A DNA stretch of 64,000 nt from Aphelocoma coerulescens (taxonomy: Eukaryota; Chordata; Aves; Passeriformes; Corvidae), in NCBI RefSeq assembly GCF_041296385.1, contig NC_091015.1:57106345-57170344 (forward strand), written 5' to 3'. Both the position numbers and the translations under genes were made by a program. The stretch's first letter is position 1. The number at the start of each line of letters is the position of its first letter. The notes beneath the pieces were generated by a model that was not told where the DNA came from, did not search any database, and saw nothing but the letters and a program-made list of their open reading frames with translations. Shown here one piece after another: positions 1 to 13,223 of the stretch.

Positions 1-3000
1 AGAGCTCAGAGAAGAACATTCCTGTCACTGACCTGACTAGTGAACTGCTGTGGGTTACAGTCTAATAAAGTTCCCATTAACATCAGAGACAGTGGGATTT
101 TTGGACTGTTTCTTTTCCAGGGAAGGAGAGGTTCTCCTTAGAGCATAGGATCATAAAATAATGATTCATGTGCATGTTAGAAATTTGGAGACTTTTATCA
201 TTTGATAAAACGTGTAGGAGGGAGTTAGCTAATTTCATGGAACAAAAATAATGCCTTCAAAAGCAGCATGTCAGTCTGTTAATATGGTTACTATGGTTGT
301 TACGAAATATGCTGAGCAGCGCTGTTCAGCTGCTGCAGTGAATATTAAGCAGCAATTACGGCTTGCACTAACACCATCACATTATCCGGAAAAAAAAAAA
401 AAAAAAAAGCCAACTCTAAAAATAATGTGCTTTATTTCAATACCTGACAAATGCTTGGAGCTTGGCTTCTGGTTTCATGTCATCATTTTCTTGCTGCAGG
501 GTGAGCTTAAAGTTCATACAGTGGGGGTTCATTCACTTAAACTGAACCGTGTCACAGAAGAAAGAATTAACAACAGCTTTAACACTGGAGTGGGGTAGCT
601 AAGTTATGTGACAACCCTAACTGTATACTTGCCTTGCAATTTCTTAGTCAAGTGATTTTTTTCTTCCTGTCCTATTATTGAAATGCTTAATCTAATCCTA
701 TCCATATTATCTATTTGGGAGGCAAACTGACCACCTGCATTGCAAGCTGCTTCACTCTTCTTAAAGGAGGAATAGACATTAAGAGCTCACAAACTAGAGA
801 AGCTGAGGTATTGGCTCAGCTAGCCAGGGATGTCTTTGGCTGTGAATTTGCAGCTTGAGATTTGAGAACCCCTCATGCGCAGGAATATGAACCTCCATCA
901 CATCCTGACATGTATTTAAGCAGTTCTTTTGATTTCAAAGGAGATCTGGGGGTGTAATGACTTTGAACATCTTAGTGTCTATCTTTAGGCACTATGTGTA
1001 ACTACTGGAATGTGTATGTATATTCTGTTGCAGGAACCAACATACGCATTTCAACTGTTTGCCACAGCAAGAAAAGACAGGAAGAAACACTTGAGATACT
1101 TGTATCAGAAAGTGGCTCACCTCACCTCCAGCTACTTGATGAGTCACGCTGGAGATAACTGTTGCAGTGCCCACACTCCACCTTAGAGCAGTAGCTACTG
1201 GGAGGACAATTAGCTGATGTCCCAAAGCCAGGGCGAACACCAAAGACCTGTGACCTGCCTTAAGTGAGACACTCTGCCTTTAGACCTCCTCACTACTCGG
1301 GTGAGGGATCACACTGAAACAATCACCCACCTTTCAGCCCTAGCACAGTTTAGGAAGCTCTGTATCACAACCCATCCCCAGAAAACCAAGTGACAAGAAA
1401 TTATTCTTGCTCCTTCCCAAAATCCCCTCCACAAGTATTGACGACTGACACATTCTCTTTCCAAAGAACAGCATTAATAAGCTCTCAGGCACATTTGCCT
1501 CCATTTGGCATCCCTCTTGCCCTCCTCCTGCCACAGTAGGAGGCTGAGGAATCTTTAGAAAGTAATTTACATCATGTGGCTTTATAAGATTTAACTTATT
1601 ATCTGTCAAGTACCAATAGCACTTCTGAATAGGAAATTACATTTCCTTCAGCCTCAAAGAAGTACTCAGCCTCAAAATGAATCCTGATTGTCTTTCTCCA
1701 GAAAGAAGGAATATAAACCTGAGAATAAGCATATAGAGAACAAGACTGAAATATTAACCTGTACTGGTTGCTAGCTACTTATTCTGCCAAGGAACCTATT
1801 ATTGACACACACTTTTTACAGAGGCAGCAGAGTCAAAGACTGAAAAATACTAACTTAAATACAAGCAGAGGAAAACCAAATGAGGAAGGCTTTAGGATGC
1901 AAATTATGAGTACTGTTACTGTGCTTCTCTTTCCATTTTTCTTGCTCCAGAAGATTACAGGCACTCTTTCCTTAATGCCCCATAATAGGCACACGTGAAC
2001 ACAGTCCAAGGTAACAATCTAAGTGGAATGTTGTCTGAAACCTAGGCACAACCTGCTCCACTCCTTTAGAAGGTGGAGCAGGCAGTCCATTACCTGCACA
2101 TGGAATTCAGTTGCTCGCATTCAAACTTCAGCATCAGGACAGAGAGACATGCCTCTGCTAGAAAAGCAGTTGTGTTGGTTTTGGCTGGGATAGAGTTAAT
2201 GTTTTTCTTAGTAACTGTGGTTTGGATTCAGTATGAGAAAAATGTTGACAACAGACTCACGTTTTGGATGTTGCCGAGCAGTGCTTACCCTGAGTCAAGG
2301 ACTTTTCAGTATCTCAGGTGCACAAGAAGCTAAGAGGGGAGCATGGCCAAGACAGTTGACCTGAGCTGACCAAAGGGATATTCCATACTATAGAACATCA
2401 TGGTTAATATTTAAACCCAAGGGAGTTGGCTGAGAGCTGCCACTTGCTGCTCGATGATGGGCTGGGCATCAGTCAACAGGTGGTGAGCAATTGAATTGGG
2501 CATCAGTTTTTTCTCTAGTTTTTTTTATTTCTCCTTTTCCTCTTCCTTTTCCTTTTCTTTATATTTTACTTTGTTCCTATTCTTAAACTGTTCTCATCTC
2601 AGCCCATGGGTTTTATATTTCTCCAGTTGTCCTCCCCATCCCACTGGTTGGAGGGGCTAGTGGAGAAGCAGCTGTGTGGTACATAGTTGCCAGCTGGAGT
2701 TAAACCACGACAGCAGTATTGAAGAAACTGTAGAGTCCTTCCTTACGTGACCTAACCTTGTCTGTCCTTCCCTGTGTTCAGATCCACTGACAGTTAGGAA
2801 CATACCTCTGTACAGTCTGGAAAAAATAGTCCATTAGTCCATGCTCAGCTCATTTTTTTCAAGTCCTCCCTGCTAAATGTCCTCTCTTTGGACAGAATTA
2901 CAAACACAAGATTACCTGTCCAATTTTCTTCACAAGGACTTCAAAGCCAACTTCTACATTATTTAATCTGTCTGAAGACATGTCCTTAGTGGTTATGGAA

Positions 3001-5775
3001 TGTAAATCCCCAAATCTCTCAATTCCCTTTCCAAAAGCAGAAGAAGATTACCAGCTCCCAAAATTAAGTTGTTGTTGAGGTCACTAATATGATCTGAAAT
3101 TAGGGCATCCAGCACTGTATGATACACAGTGGTATATTTTGACTCTCAAAGTTCTCAGTAGATTAGAAAACATAGCCGTAGCATATTATGCTAAGCACTT
3201 TACTGACTGGGTTTAGTACAGCCTAACAAAGCCTTCTCAGCAAACCCTACTTGAATTTCCTTGATTAATGCAAGATGTGATGTCCTTGCAGGAGGAACTG
3301 AAACAGTCCTTTACTCATCAGGATCCCCTCCATACACCCTGCAGAACAGGAAAAGCAGAACAAACACTTTTTTTCTCCCCAGTGAGATTTGACAAAGCTA
3401 GCAGAGGAGAGGAGATAGGCCACCCAGAAGGAGGCAGAGACTAAAACATTAATCTGACAGGTCTTTAAATACCAGTTCTTTAACTGAAGACAGATATTTC
3501 TCATCTCTGCTAGATTTGACCTAGGATCCCCCCTCCCTTCCATAGTTGCCTCATGCCTTTCTCTTAAAGCCGATGGTTCTTTTCCCTAGCATTCCACCTC
3601 TCCATATCTTAAATTCTCCCAGTTCTCACCAGTATTTTAGAAGGGCTGTCAAGAGGACAAGAGGATTGAGAAGAGAGTCGAGTTGCACTAGCAGATACAA
3701 ATTACTTTTAAAAGGTATTTTCTCTGTTGGTTTCAGTGGTACTTTACTTCTGATGCTGAAATTTTATTTTATTCAAAAGTTGGAAAGTACTTGCTTGACA
3801 TAAGTAGCTAGAATTGTTATGCTGCAAGCTGAACTTTAGCTGAACTCTGTGGCTGTGTTCTATGAGTACAGATGTATTATAGTGAAATCTGGAGCTAACA
3901 ATCTGAACATTAATAGTAGTTAGAATAGACAAAGCTGGCAGCTTAATTATTATTTGAAAATTAATAGCCAGAGTGGACAGCCCCTAGATTGTGGCATATG
4001 AACTGTAACAACACTATTATAGCATGGACTACAGAACAGGCCAAAACCCCACCAAAACCAACCTAAGAGGATGTAAAAATGACCACATAGCCATCACTCG
4101 ATAGTGAAACAGAAAACCAATGAAGGGTGACAATACCACAGACCCTAACATGTCTGCTGGTCCAGGTTGTCACATGAGGGATGGGGAGCTTAGATTGTAA
4201 GGGTGTATTTACCCAGGGATTTCTTTTTCCATGGTTCCTCTTTTCAGGCACTTGGCTCAAGCTATTAGGTATCATAATTGATCTGTGCCAATAAACCTAT
4301 CTAATAGACACGAGTGCCCAGTGTCAAAAATTTCTGTAACACCTGGATTTTAAGGAAATTAGGTTTGGGGTTTTTTTGCTCTTCTAATCCTGTGTCTATT
4401 GTAGCATAACTACAAAACAGAAGAGCTACAATCTAATTGCCTTTTCTTGCAGTCAGATCTCCCTTTTCCCACTAACCAGCAAGCTGGCTGGTTCTGTGAA
4501 AATACATGGCTATCAAATCTGAGCCTCAGCTGGTTATAACTATCAAATACGTCATACTTTTTAAACTGGATTATAAAAAAAATCATTCCATTAGCAATAT
4601 GAAGGAATATTGAGGGTTCTGCTTTCCTCATGATGTTAATAGTTACACACAACCTGCACAGGTTTTAGTTTTCTGAAAGCTAGTCTCTATTTATTGGCTA
4701 TATTTTCAAGACATAACATTCATATTTTCATATAATTTTGTAACTACTGATGAGGCCTGAATAACAGTGGCCATTCACGTCTTATCGCAAATTATGCTCC
4801 TAATCTGTTCAGCTAAACTTCAACCACAATTTATTCCAAGCTATATTTACTTCAAAGTGTGCTGTGACAAAGGATTGCTGCCTTTGGTTTGCAATGTGTT
4901 AAACATCAAACTTATTAGGTGACAGGTAATTCAAATACAGATTGCCAGCTGAGATCCAAAAGTCTTTCTCTTTGCATTTGCATGAAAAATAACAGTAATT
5001 CCTAAAAATAGTTACCTGGCTGAAAGCCTGAGGTGATTTTTACTACAATAACTGCAAAAAGCACAACAAAACAAAACAAACATGGATAATAGAAGTAAAC
5101 AAACATAAGTAAAAAGCATAAAAGTGGATAAAGTGATTTTATTTACAAACTCAGATGAAGAAAAAATTATTAGCACAAAAAAAAAAAAAAAAGAAAGAAA
5201 AAGGATCTTGTATCTTGCAAGATTTTCCTCACACCTACAGAAATTGCTCTCCCTTCCCACTAATGAGAGGTAATAGTGAAGAGGACATTTTATTGTGAGT
5301 TCTGGGTTTGTGAAACAAAGATTAAGCAATTCACCTCAACTATCATTTATCATAATTTTTTTAATAATAAATTCTTAGACTACTTTTTTCCATCAGTGTT
5401 CTAATTCCAGGTTGAACACCCCAGCATCACCTTCCTGCTGCTGTTGTGCACTGATATCCCTGAAGATGCTGGGGTCTAGTGGAGTGAGCAAGGCAGGGTG
5501 GAGCAAGTGACCTTTATCTCAATATTTCCTAGACCTGTCTTTTAACCCTTCTTCCTCTGTTTCCCTGCTACACTGTTTCTTGTTAAAAGAGGTGTATTGT
5601 GGATCTAGCCTGCAGCACTGAACTGCAGACAAACCTTACGACATATGTAAGCATTTGACAAGGTCTGGGCTTCAATAAGGTTGGAGACCATGCTTCCCAA
5701 AGGAATGGATGGTTTCCTACAGTGGCTGGTCGACTGATTTTGTGTCCTTATTTTCACGATGACGGGAATCATGCC
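1..5775. other. Upstream flank of STARD3NL, no gene recognised
   Basis: AT-rich sequence with short chance ORFs in all frames, none of which resembles a protein I know. I looked for EPDR1, which neighbours STARD3NL in human, and saw no match. The only element I can name is the solo LTR at 2171-2712. Short A runs occur near 390-408 and 5177-5192. Confidence 0.6.
2171..2712 (+). mobile_element. Solo LTR, ERVL-type, with 5-bp target-site duplication
   Basis: The block begins TGTGTTGGTTTTGGCTGGG and ends TTAAACCACGACA, the two ends of a very common avian ERVL LTR. It is directly flanked by GCAGT on both sides (2166-2170 and 2713-2717), a perfect 5-bp target-site duplication that fixes both borders. 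Length is 542 bp. The inner part holds the T/C-rich stretch and the TTCTTAAACTG segment seen in this family. No retroviral genes lie next to it, so it is a solo LTR left by recombination. Confidence 0.85.
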
Positions 5776-6070
5776 TGGATCTCTTCTCTGTGGTGACCAG
5801 AGGCAAAACGCAAGGGAATGACCTGAAGTTGTGTTAGAGGAAGTTTAGATTCGATATTAGAAAAAGCTCCTTCACCCAGAGGGTGGTTAGGCACTGGAAC
5901 AGCTCCCCAGGGCAGTGGTCACAGCACCAAGCCTGACCGAGTTCAAGAAGCGTTTGGACAATGCTCTCGGGCACATGGTGTGAGCTTGGGGTGTCTGTGC
6001 AGGGCCGGGAGTTGGACTCGATGATCCTTGTGGGTCCCTGTCAACTCAGAATACTCTGTGATTCTCTGTG
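5776..6070 (+). mobile_element. CR1 LINE 3' end
   Basis: 5'-truncated CR1 copy. It carries the usual 3' untranslated words in order: a GGTGACCAG-type start, a degenerate 'gatattagaaaaagctccttc', 'gggtggttaggcactggaac', 'gttggactcgatgatccttg', and the terminal ATTCTGTGATTCT-like tail. It ends about 130 bp before the STARD3NL CpG island. Confidence 0.85.
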
Positions 6071-6189
6071 CTAATCTCTGCAAAGACAAGGACTGTGCTA
6101 TGATTCCACACAAGTGGAATCCGGGCGAACGACAGCTAACCAGTCCCTCTGCTCGTTCCGATGGCTCCACTACAAGTTGGCGGTGTTGA

Positions 6190-7010
6190 CACTCAAAGAT
6201 AAGAGCCTTATCTATGGGCCGCCCGCGCTGCCTCCGCCTGGGCTCTGCGTGTCCCTCGCGCCAGGGCCGGGCGCGGGTGGCAGTGCGGGCCGGTCCCGCC
6301 GCATCCCGCGCCCCGTGAGGGGAGAGGGAGGCCGGGCCGGGCCCGCCCCCTGCCGCCGGGCCCCGCCCCGCCCGTCCCCGCGGCCTGCGGCGCTGCCCGG
6401 TGCGGCGGGGCCGTCTCTGCGCGGGGGAGCGCCGCGCCGGGGTGAGCTCGCTGCCCCCTCGCCCGGAGCGGGGGGCGAGGGGAACACGGCGGGGAATAGG
6501 CCGAGAGGGATGCGGGGCGTGTTGCTGGTGGTGGCGCGGTGGGGCCGCCGGAGCGGCCCGGCCCGCCTTCCCTCCCTTCCTTCCTTTCCTTTCTCTCCCT
6601 TCCCTTTGCCCGCTTCCTCCTGTGCCGGTGCCGCCGCTTTCTCCGGGGAGGGTACGGGTTTGTTCCCCTTGGTACGGAGCTCGCTGTCCTGCTGGGGCGA
6701 GGTGGGGGCAGGGAGAGGAAGAGGAAGAGGAGGAAGGAGGAGGAAGGCGATCACGTGCTGGGAGGCGGGGCGGGGCGGGGGTCCCTTTCTGGGAAGGGGA
6801 TCCCTCTCCGGGAAGGGAGTGCCTGCGGCGCTCGGCGGATGCTCAGCGGGCACGGCCGCCTCTCCCACATGCCCGGCGCCGCTGCTTCTGTTGTCGGGCC
6901 CGCGGGAGGATTGCTTTTTCCCCTCTCCTCGCGATCCTAGCCCAGCAAATCCATCCTCACGGAGGTACGGCGACCTGTTTGTCCTGCTGGTAATGGGGTG
7001 AGCGAGCCGG
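6190..7010 (+). promoter_or_regulatory. STARD3NL: CpG island, probable STARD3NL promoter and non-coding exon 1
   Basis: About 800 bp of very GC- and CpG-rich DNA in an AT-rich setting. It contains GC boxes (GGGGCGGGGCGGGG around 6767-6780) and no clear TATA box, typical of a broad housekeeping promoter. STARD3NL is the next + strand gene, its first coding exon starts with a splice acceptor, and no other gene start is visible, so a non-coding first exon must lie upstream. Several GT donors are possible (near 6440, 6651, 6965 and 6999) and I cannot choose among them. The long ORFs here on both strands are side effects of GC richness. Confidence 0.7.
6751..6757. promoter_or_regulatory. TCACGTG E-box (CLEAR-like core)
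   Basis: TCACGTG inside the STARD3NL CpG island. It matches the core of the CLEAR element bound by TFEB-family factors at lysosomal genes, which would suit a late-endosomal protein. It also fits USF or MYC family sites. The flanks (GA before, CT after) match the full CLEAR consensus only in part. Confidence 0.35.
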
Positions 7011-9851
7011 GCCCTGCGAATCCCCGGCTTCCATCGCGGGAAAATACTGTGCTGAGGGTTAATTTTAGCGTCGGGCTGAATTTAGACAGCTTCGGAGAGG
7101 TACTGCCTGCGTTCAGCATCCGAATTTAAAGTGGATCATTCATTCCTGAAGTGTAGGGTTTTTAATCTGTGTTGAGGGTGACGCTGTACGTCTGCAGAGC
7201 GAGCTGGTTAAACCCGCAGCATTTGGTCTCCAGCAGCAGTTCTTGTTACTCATTGATGAAGTGCTAGCGCTCAGCAGTTCCCAATTAGCTGTAAGCAGAC
7301 ACAGTGGTCGACTTCAACCTGGAAAATATTCACCACAAATACTAAACTTGTCGAAAGAGGTCGTTTGTTTGTTTTTAAATCATGTTAGTGTGCATAAAGG
7401 CATAAGGTGATCACTGTATTTTGCACAACGTTGTCAATACATTTTATGGTGCGCATTTGTCATCTTGGTTTATATAATATGTAGAACTGTGTTGAATATT
7501 AATTGCTATGAAAGATTTCATTTTTTGCTGGTAGTGTTTTGGGGCACTGTTAGTGAATCCAACATTGTGAGGAGGCTCCTTTCTATTTATAAGTCCATAG
7601 TGGTGTTACTATTTTTAGTAGATGTTTTTCGTCAGCTTTGCAATTTTAAGTAGGCCAGATGCAGAGTGATTTGGGTTTTGTTTGTTTGTTTGTTGATGGT
7701 GTTCAGGGCCAGATACACTGCATAAAAGGCACCAGTGATCCTCTTGTTGTGATGCAAATCCATAATTTTAAGTATTTTCCGTTATTCGTGTATTAGGCTT
7801 TTTTAGGGTGAATGTTGCTTTCTGTAGACTTGATATGTTGAGAAAGAGATATGATCTTTTAACGATGCTGGAATTTGTGAAATACTAAACTCAGTTCACA
7901 TGGATTAGGCATTCTTTTTTGTGCATTTGGGCTTGAGTGTGGTGATCTTGATGTGATGTGGTCTAATTTTCTTAAATTCTCAAGTGTTTAGCCATGATTT
8001 TTTCAAAGTGAGTTTAGCACAATTGTCCTAGGTCATAATTAATGAGAAAGAATGTATTTAGACTTTACCATTTTAAACTTTGTCAGAGCATCCTAGTCAA
8101 ACATACAGTTATTAAAACATCTTTGTTGTAATGTTTTACAGGGCCAAACCTAGTTTCTAATTAACATGACTAATGGATTTCACTCAGTGAATTAAGTCAG
8201 CATGCACAATATTACCAGTGATTTTGCAGAAGATATGGATGACATGATAGTGGTAAATCAGACTTGTGACAGCAGGGCCTGTGATTTCTCATGGTTAGAC
8301 AGCAGCATCCAGCTACTCAGATGAGTCACTTTAAAGGATCACAGATTTGTTGCTTGTTAAACATTCTCTAATTTAACTGTATGTGCTAAATATCTGGTCT
8401 TAATTTGGAATCGTTAACGACTGTGTGAAAAGACAGCTTGTACATTACCTCTCTGCCTTGCTGACTTAAATTCAGCTAGGAGTAGAATTAAAAATGAAAA
8501 TTTGAAAAAAGTAATCTTAGAACCAAAAAGAACCAACTGAATGTCTTATAATGACATTATGCTTTTCATATTAAGTTCAGCTACTCAGTCATCAGCTGAA
8601 GCCCTAAAATAGCATCACTTCAGACATCAGGAGTTAATTTCTATCTTGCACTGACAGAAAAATTAGATAAATTATGTGGGGGTGTGTTAAACTAAGTCTT
8701 TTCTTCTGAAGGTTCAGATGCAGGTCTTTGCTAGAACTTGCTGCTGCGTGGACTAGGTAATTGTTTCCTTACAATGTATTTTAAGAAGAAAAATAGAGGT
8801 AAAATGTAAAACCTGATACTTCCTTTTATTTTGAAGCATCTTCAAGACCTATAAAAGAGGAGTTAAGAGTGAAAAAATCTTACAAAAGTTTATCCTGTAT
8901 TCTGAAATGGATGTCAGTTTCTTGAAGGGCTGTTTTCTTTAAGAGCTCTGAAGAATTTTTGGGGGTTGTTTGCCTGGAGTAAACTTGCACCATTTTGTGG
9001 AATAGTTTTTGAGGGAGTGACAGAATCCTGAGTGTTTCTCACTAATACATAAAGTGACTGACCTATTTCAGGAAGAGTCCCACAATTCTGTGCTAGCAAA
9101 AGAATAGCTTTTCTTGTCCAAGTTGTATCTGGCTAGCAGCCCTGGGGCATATGTTTGTTGTTGATCTGGGAAAAAACCAACAAATGTGTAGGAGTAGTCA
9201 GTGTTATAAACCAGTATCGTGCTTGATGTTTGAGGCAATCAGTGAGATGTTTGGCCTCTTTAAAAAACTGTGTTTTCTACTTAGAGAAATGCTGGTGTGA
9301 TAAAATAGGTATGATTTTGATATCTAAATGGTTTATTTGACCCACAGTTAAGTCTGAGAAACTGAATGAATAATAAGCCCTTATTGCTTATGTTGTGCTT
9401 AGTGGAGAAAGTTTGCCGTGAAATCTTCATTTCTGTGAGCTGGTGTTGGGTGGGCTGCAAAGTCAGCTTCAGAGAGCAGGTAACAGATGTGAAGAAGAGT
9501 TAATACCAGATTCGTTGGAGGTTTTTTAACTGTCTTTCCTCTATCTTTGTATCACTTCCCCTTTATGCCCACCTCTCCCTCCCAGCTTTTGCAAGAAATC
9601 ATTAGCATCTTTTTTTTCTTTATATTTTTTATTGCATGCAGGTATTGCTTGTGACTGGAATGTGTATGCATACATAAAACATACAAAAATACTGTTTACG
9701 TATGTTAATATAACTGTAGGGAGCTGACTGTGTTAAACCTTAAAATCCTGATGTGGTTTCAGGTCTTTGGCAAGATTACTCCAGAACATTTAAACCAAAT
9801 AAAAAGCTTATGTTATTTTTAAGAAAACTATAGTTTTGGTTTGATAATTAA

Positions 9852-9922
9852 TTAAATAAGAGTTGGGACTGGATGATCTTCAAGTTCTGTTCCAATCCCT
9901 TAGCATTCTCTGATTCTATGAA
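9852..9922 (+). mobile_element. CR1 3' tail fragment
   Basis: Short remnant: 'agttgggactggatgatctt', then a diverged 'gttccaatccc' and 'attctctgattctatga', the closing words of a CR1 element. Confidence 0.7.
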
Positions 9923-10130
9923 GTCATTACTATCAGTTGGAATTATTGGTTGTAAATGGGATGATATGCAACTGGGATACTTTCTCTCTCTAAGGACCTA
10001 ACAGTGATAACGTGCACAGAATTCAGTTCTGGAGTTTGCAATGCTTAAGTATCTTGAGTGCAGCTGAGAACTGAGGCAGACCTTTGGAACATGTTATGGT
10101 GCATCCTTTTTTGTTAGGTTTTTTTTAGAA

Positions 10131-10276
10131 TATAGTTGCAAATTAGCTCAGTTGTTTAGAGCATGGTTCTAATAATGCCGGGGTTGCAGGTTTCAGATTG
10201 CTGTATGGGCCATTCATTTAAGAGCTGGACTTGATGACCCTTGTGGGTCCTTCCAACTCAGGTGATTCTGTGATTT
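10131..10276 (+). mobile_element. tRNA-Ile-derived SINE with CR1 tail (TguSINE1-like)
   Basis: The head follows tRNA-Ile(AAT): an A-box region TTAGCTCAGTTGTTTAGAGC, an anticodon-loop region TCTAATAATGCC, a degraded B box (GCAGGTTTCAGATTGC) and a 3' acceptor half GTATGGGCCA. The tail is a CR1-like 3' end (GGACTTGATGACCCTTGTGGG, then TTCCAACTCAGG and ATTCTGTGATT). This composite build matches TguSINE1, a songbird SINE moved by CR1 machinery. It is not a working tRNA gene: the acceptor stem does not pair and the B box is broken. Confidence 0.8.
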
Positions 10277-10381
10277 AAGATCATACTCTTGATTAAACAA
10301 AATTTGAACTCTATACATTTTGAGTTCTGACAAGTGTGTTTTCAAGTGTATCATGAATTCAGCATGGAATATTCTGAGAGT

Positions 10382-10872
10382 CATAAAACCATAGAATGGT
10401 TTGGGTTGGAAGGACCTCAGGAGACCATCTAGTTCCAATCCCACTGCCATGGGCAGGAACACGTTCCACTAGACCAGGTGGTTGCAAGCCCTATCCAACC
10501 TGGCCTTGAATACTTCTAGGGATGGGGCAGCCATAACTTCTCTGGGCAACCTGTTCCTGTGTCCTACGACCCTCACAGTAAACAACTTTTTCCTAATATC
10601 TAGTCTAAACCTTCCTGCTTTCAATATAAGTCCATTTCCCCCTTGTCCTGTCACTCCATGCGCTTGCAAAAAGCCCCTCTCCAGCTCTTCTGTAGGCCCC
10701 CTTTAGGTACTGGAAAGTGCTCTAGGGTGTTCCTGGAGCCTTCTCTTCTCCAGGCTGTCAACCCCAACTCACTCAGCTTGTCTTCAGCTTCTGAAGCTGA
10801 TTTACTCCACCAGATCCACATCCTTCTGATGCTGGGGGCCCCAGAGCTGGATGCAGTGCTCCAGGTGGGGAT
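10382..10872 (-). mobile_element. CR1 LINE 3' end, reverse orientation
   Basis: Read on the + strand it begins with the reversed CR1 tail (CATAGAATGGTTTGGGTTGG AAGGACCT) and runs back through the known reversed words for the region after the reverse-transcriptase ORF (CTGGGCAACCTGTTCC, CTCCAGGCTG, CAGAGCTGGATGCAGTGCTC). About 490 bp and 5'-truncated. Short ORFs here on either strand are relics or chance. Confidence 0.85.
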
Positions 10873-13191
10873 AACTCTGAAGAGCTGTTGTTTCACATGC
10901 TCTTTCACATGTCTGGTTTGAGTCCATTTTAAAAGTAAAAGTCTGGGATATGCTGTTAAATAGGAGTCCAGAGGGGAAGAGATGAGGGAGATAAAAGTAA
11001 GGACAATGCTGATGCCAAATTTACAAGCTGTTTACTCTGCCATTTTTCTCAGCTCTTGTAGAATAAGAAATGAAGTGTTTGGAAAAGGACAATAGTGTTT
11101 TGCAGGACATGGCTCAGTAGCAGGGATTCTTCAGCTGCAGGGAAAACTAGTCCAAGGTTGGGACACTTTGATTTGATTTTCTGAATCTACATGTCTCACT
11201 CTTGGGATGGAGAAAGGTGACACTGCTGTTTCCTCAGATGCTCTACTAACCTAAAAAAATATATTTCCTTTTTTTTTCTTTCTCTTTTTCACCTTCTTTC
11301 AGTGGTCCGAGAAAAATACTATTCAGTACAAATGTGTGCAACTGCCCCGTTACTTTTGCTAGGTCACCATTAGAGCACAGGAAATTGGGGAAACATTTTT
11401 CTCAAGGAAACTGGGGGTTTATTGTTTCAGTTTTGTTTTTACAGGGACAAGTTATGTAAGCTAAGAGCTGCTACTTCAGGGTAAAGCAGAGCTACTCTAG
11501 TTCTGAACACCCAGATAAACCCAAACTCTTTGTAAGGTGCTCTCTCCTGTATGCTGGTAAGTCTTGCCCTGCCCCTCCAGTGGGAAACCTTCCCAGTCTT
11601 TAAATGTATTACATATTTGTAACTTGTAATTCCTGCTGTATTGCTTAATTGAAAAGCTAGACTATTGCCAAAGCACTTGACAGTATCTTCTGCTTATGTT
11701 TGGGGAATTTTGTGGGTGTGCATCAGTTTGAATTTTTCAGTCTTATTTTGATTAAAGTGTTTGGCCCAGGTTTGGGTTTTTTTTGTTGGTGGTGTTTTGG
11801 TTGTTTTTTTTTAATATTCCTTCATGTTCACTAAGGAGCATTTGTTTTGAACAGAACAGTGCTTCAGACTGTTTTTAAAGGCAATGAAACCTTAAAATGT
11901 TTCTGAGGCAATGATGTGTTACAGCTAGAGACAGAATGAGTGCAGATTGGAAGGGATTTGAGTGCCCTTCAGGAACAGGAGCAATGACTATCAGGAGGTC
12001 ACTAGTAATGTATCCACTACAAGCGGATTTCAGGAAAATTAGTTCTTGCAGTTATATAAACAGAAGAGGGACAGAGTATGTCAGCAGAGTGGGGTCATTT
12101 ATAGTAGAAAACAGTGTAAAAAATGTGTCCAGGTAAGCTTTGGAGGCAATCTTCAGCTCTTCAGGATTTTTTTTCCCCCCCTTGATTTATAATCAGCGTT
12201 ACTTCATCTTCACAGAAATTGATTTTATCTGTGTTGGCTCTTAATCAGAGTATGTGCTGGTACTGTCAGAAGATACACTGAGAGATTTCTGCTAATACTC
12301 CTGCAGGTTAGTACGGCTTTATACCAGAAACTCTCAGTTTCTTGGACTTCCAATATGGGGTGTACCAAAGCAGTCTTTACAGATAATTGCATATTCTGTC
12401 CAAGGTGTTGGCTAGGGCAATTTGTGTCTATGCCTAGATAAAGAATGAAGTTGGGCTTCATGATGGTGAGAGAGCAAACAGTGGTTCAAGACTATTTTCC
12501 TTTAGGTATGTTAAAATTGTCTGAAACTGTCTTTAAGTATAACTTAAATATGTGAATGTTAGTGTTATAATTGCACCAGTTACTGTATTAAGCTCTGTTC
12601 TTGTGAGAAATTTTGGGTTTACCTGTGCCATGTAGTGTGTTCCTACAGAATAGCAGGTAGTCTAAGCAGAAATGTAAGCCCTCTTATCAGAAAATAACTC
12701 TTTTGGTAAAGAACTGGCATGTGTTATTTGTCTCCCTATGAGGAAAGTTTTTAGCAAGGAAATGCTTTATTTTTTTTTTTTTTTTTTGTTAGGAGTGAAA
12801 ATTGCTGCTCTTTCAGTGTCAGCTTTTCTACTACCCTGTAGTTTTCACAGTACTTGAGCATCTTGGCTGCTATATTGGCCATGTCATCCTATTTTACTCA
12901 TTGGAAAAAAAGAAATATTTTCAGATTTTTTTTTTTAATTCACAGAAAAGCTGTTTATGGTGGTAATTTTTGGGCCCTATTTAGTGTTATCAGGACACAT
13001 AAGTATTCTAGGTATTCAGTATGTTTCAACAGCAGTTGTGACGCAATGTTACATTGTGTGCCTAGTTACTTTATGCAAACGTGACTTCTCTGGTATTTTA
13101 ACCTAAACTAGCATTGCCTTTTCAGACTTGCCTCCATGTGACTCTTTAAGTTTTGGTTTTGCTGAGCTCTTGATAGCCTTTGAGTAAGCCT

Positions 13192-13223
<32 letters not shown>

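Noticed and set aside
251..598. 115-aa ORF near the left end
   Set aside because: Low-complexity Lys run from an A tract, no family resemblance, no splice or promoter context.
6114..7001. Long ORFs on both strands in the STARD3NL CpG island (295 aa on +, 218 aa on -)
   Set aside because: GC-rich DNA lacks stop codons by composition. The translations are Gly, Pro, Arg and Ala runs with no domain, and they overlap on both strands.
10135..10212. tRNA-Ile gene
   Set aside because: The acceptor stem and B box are broken and a CR1 tail follows; it is the head of a SINE.
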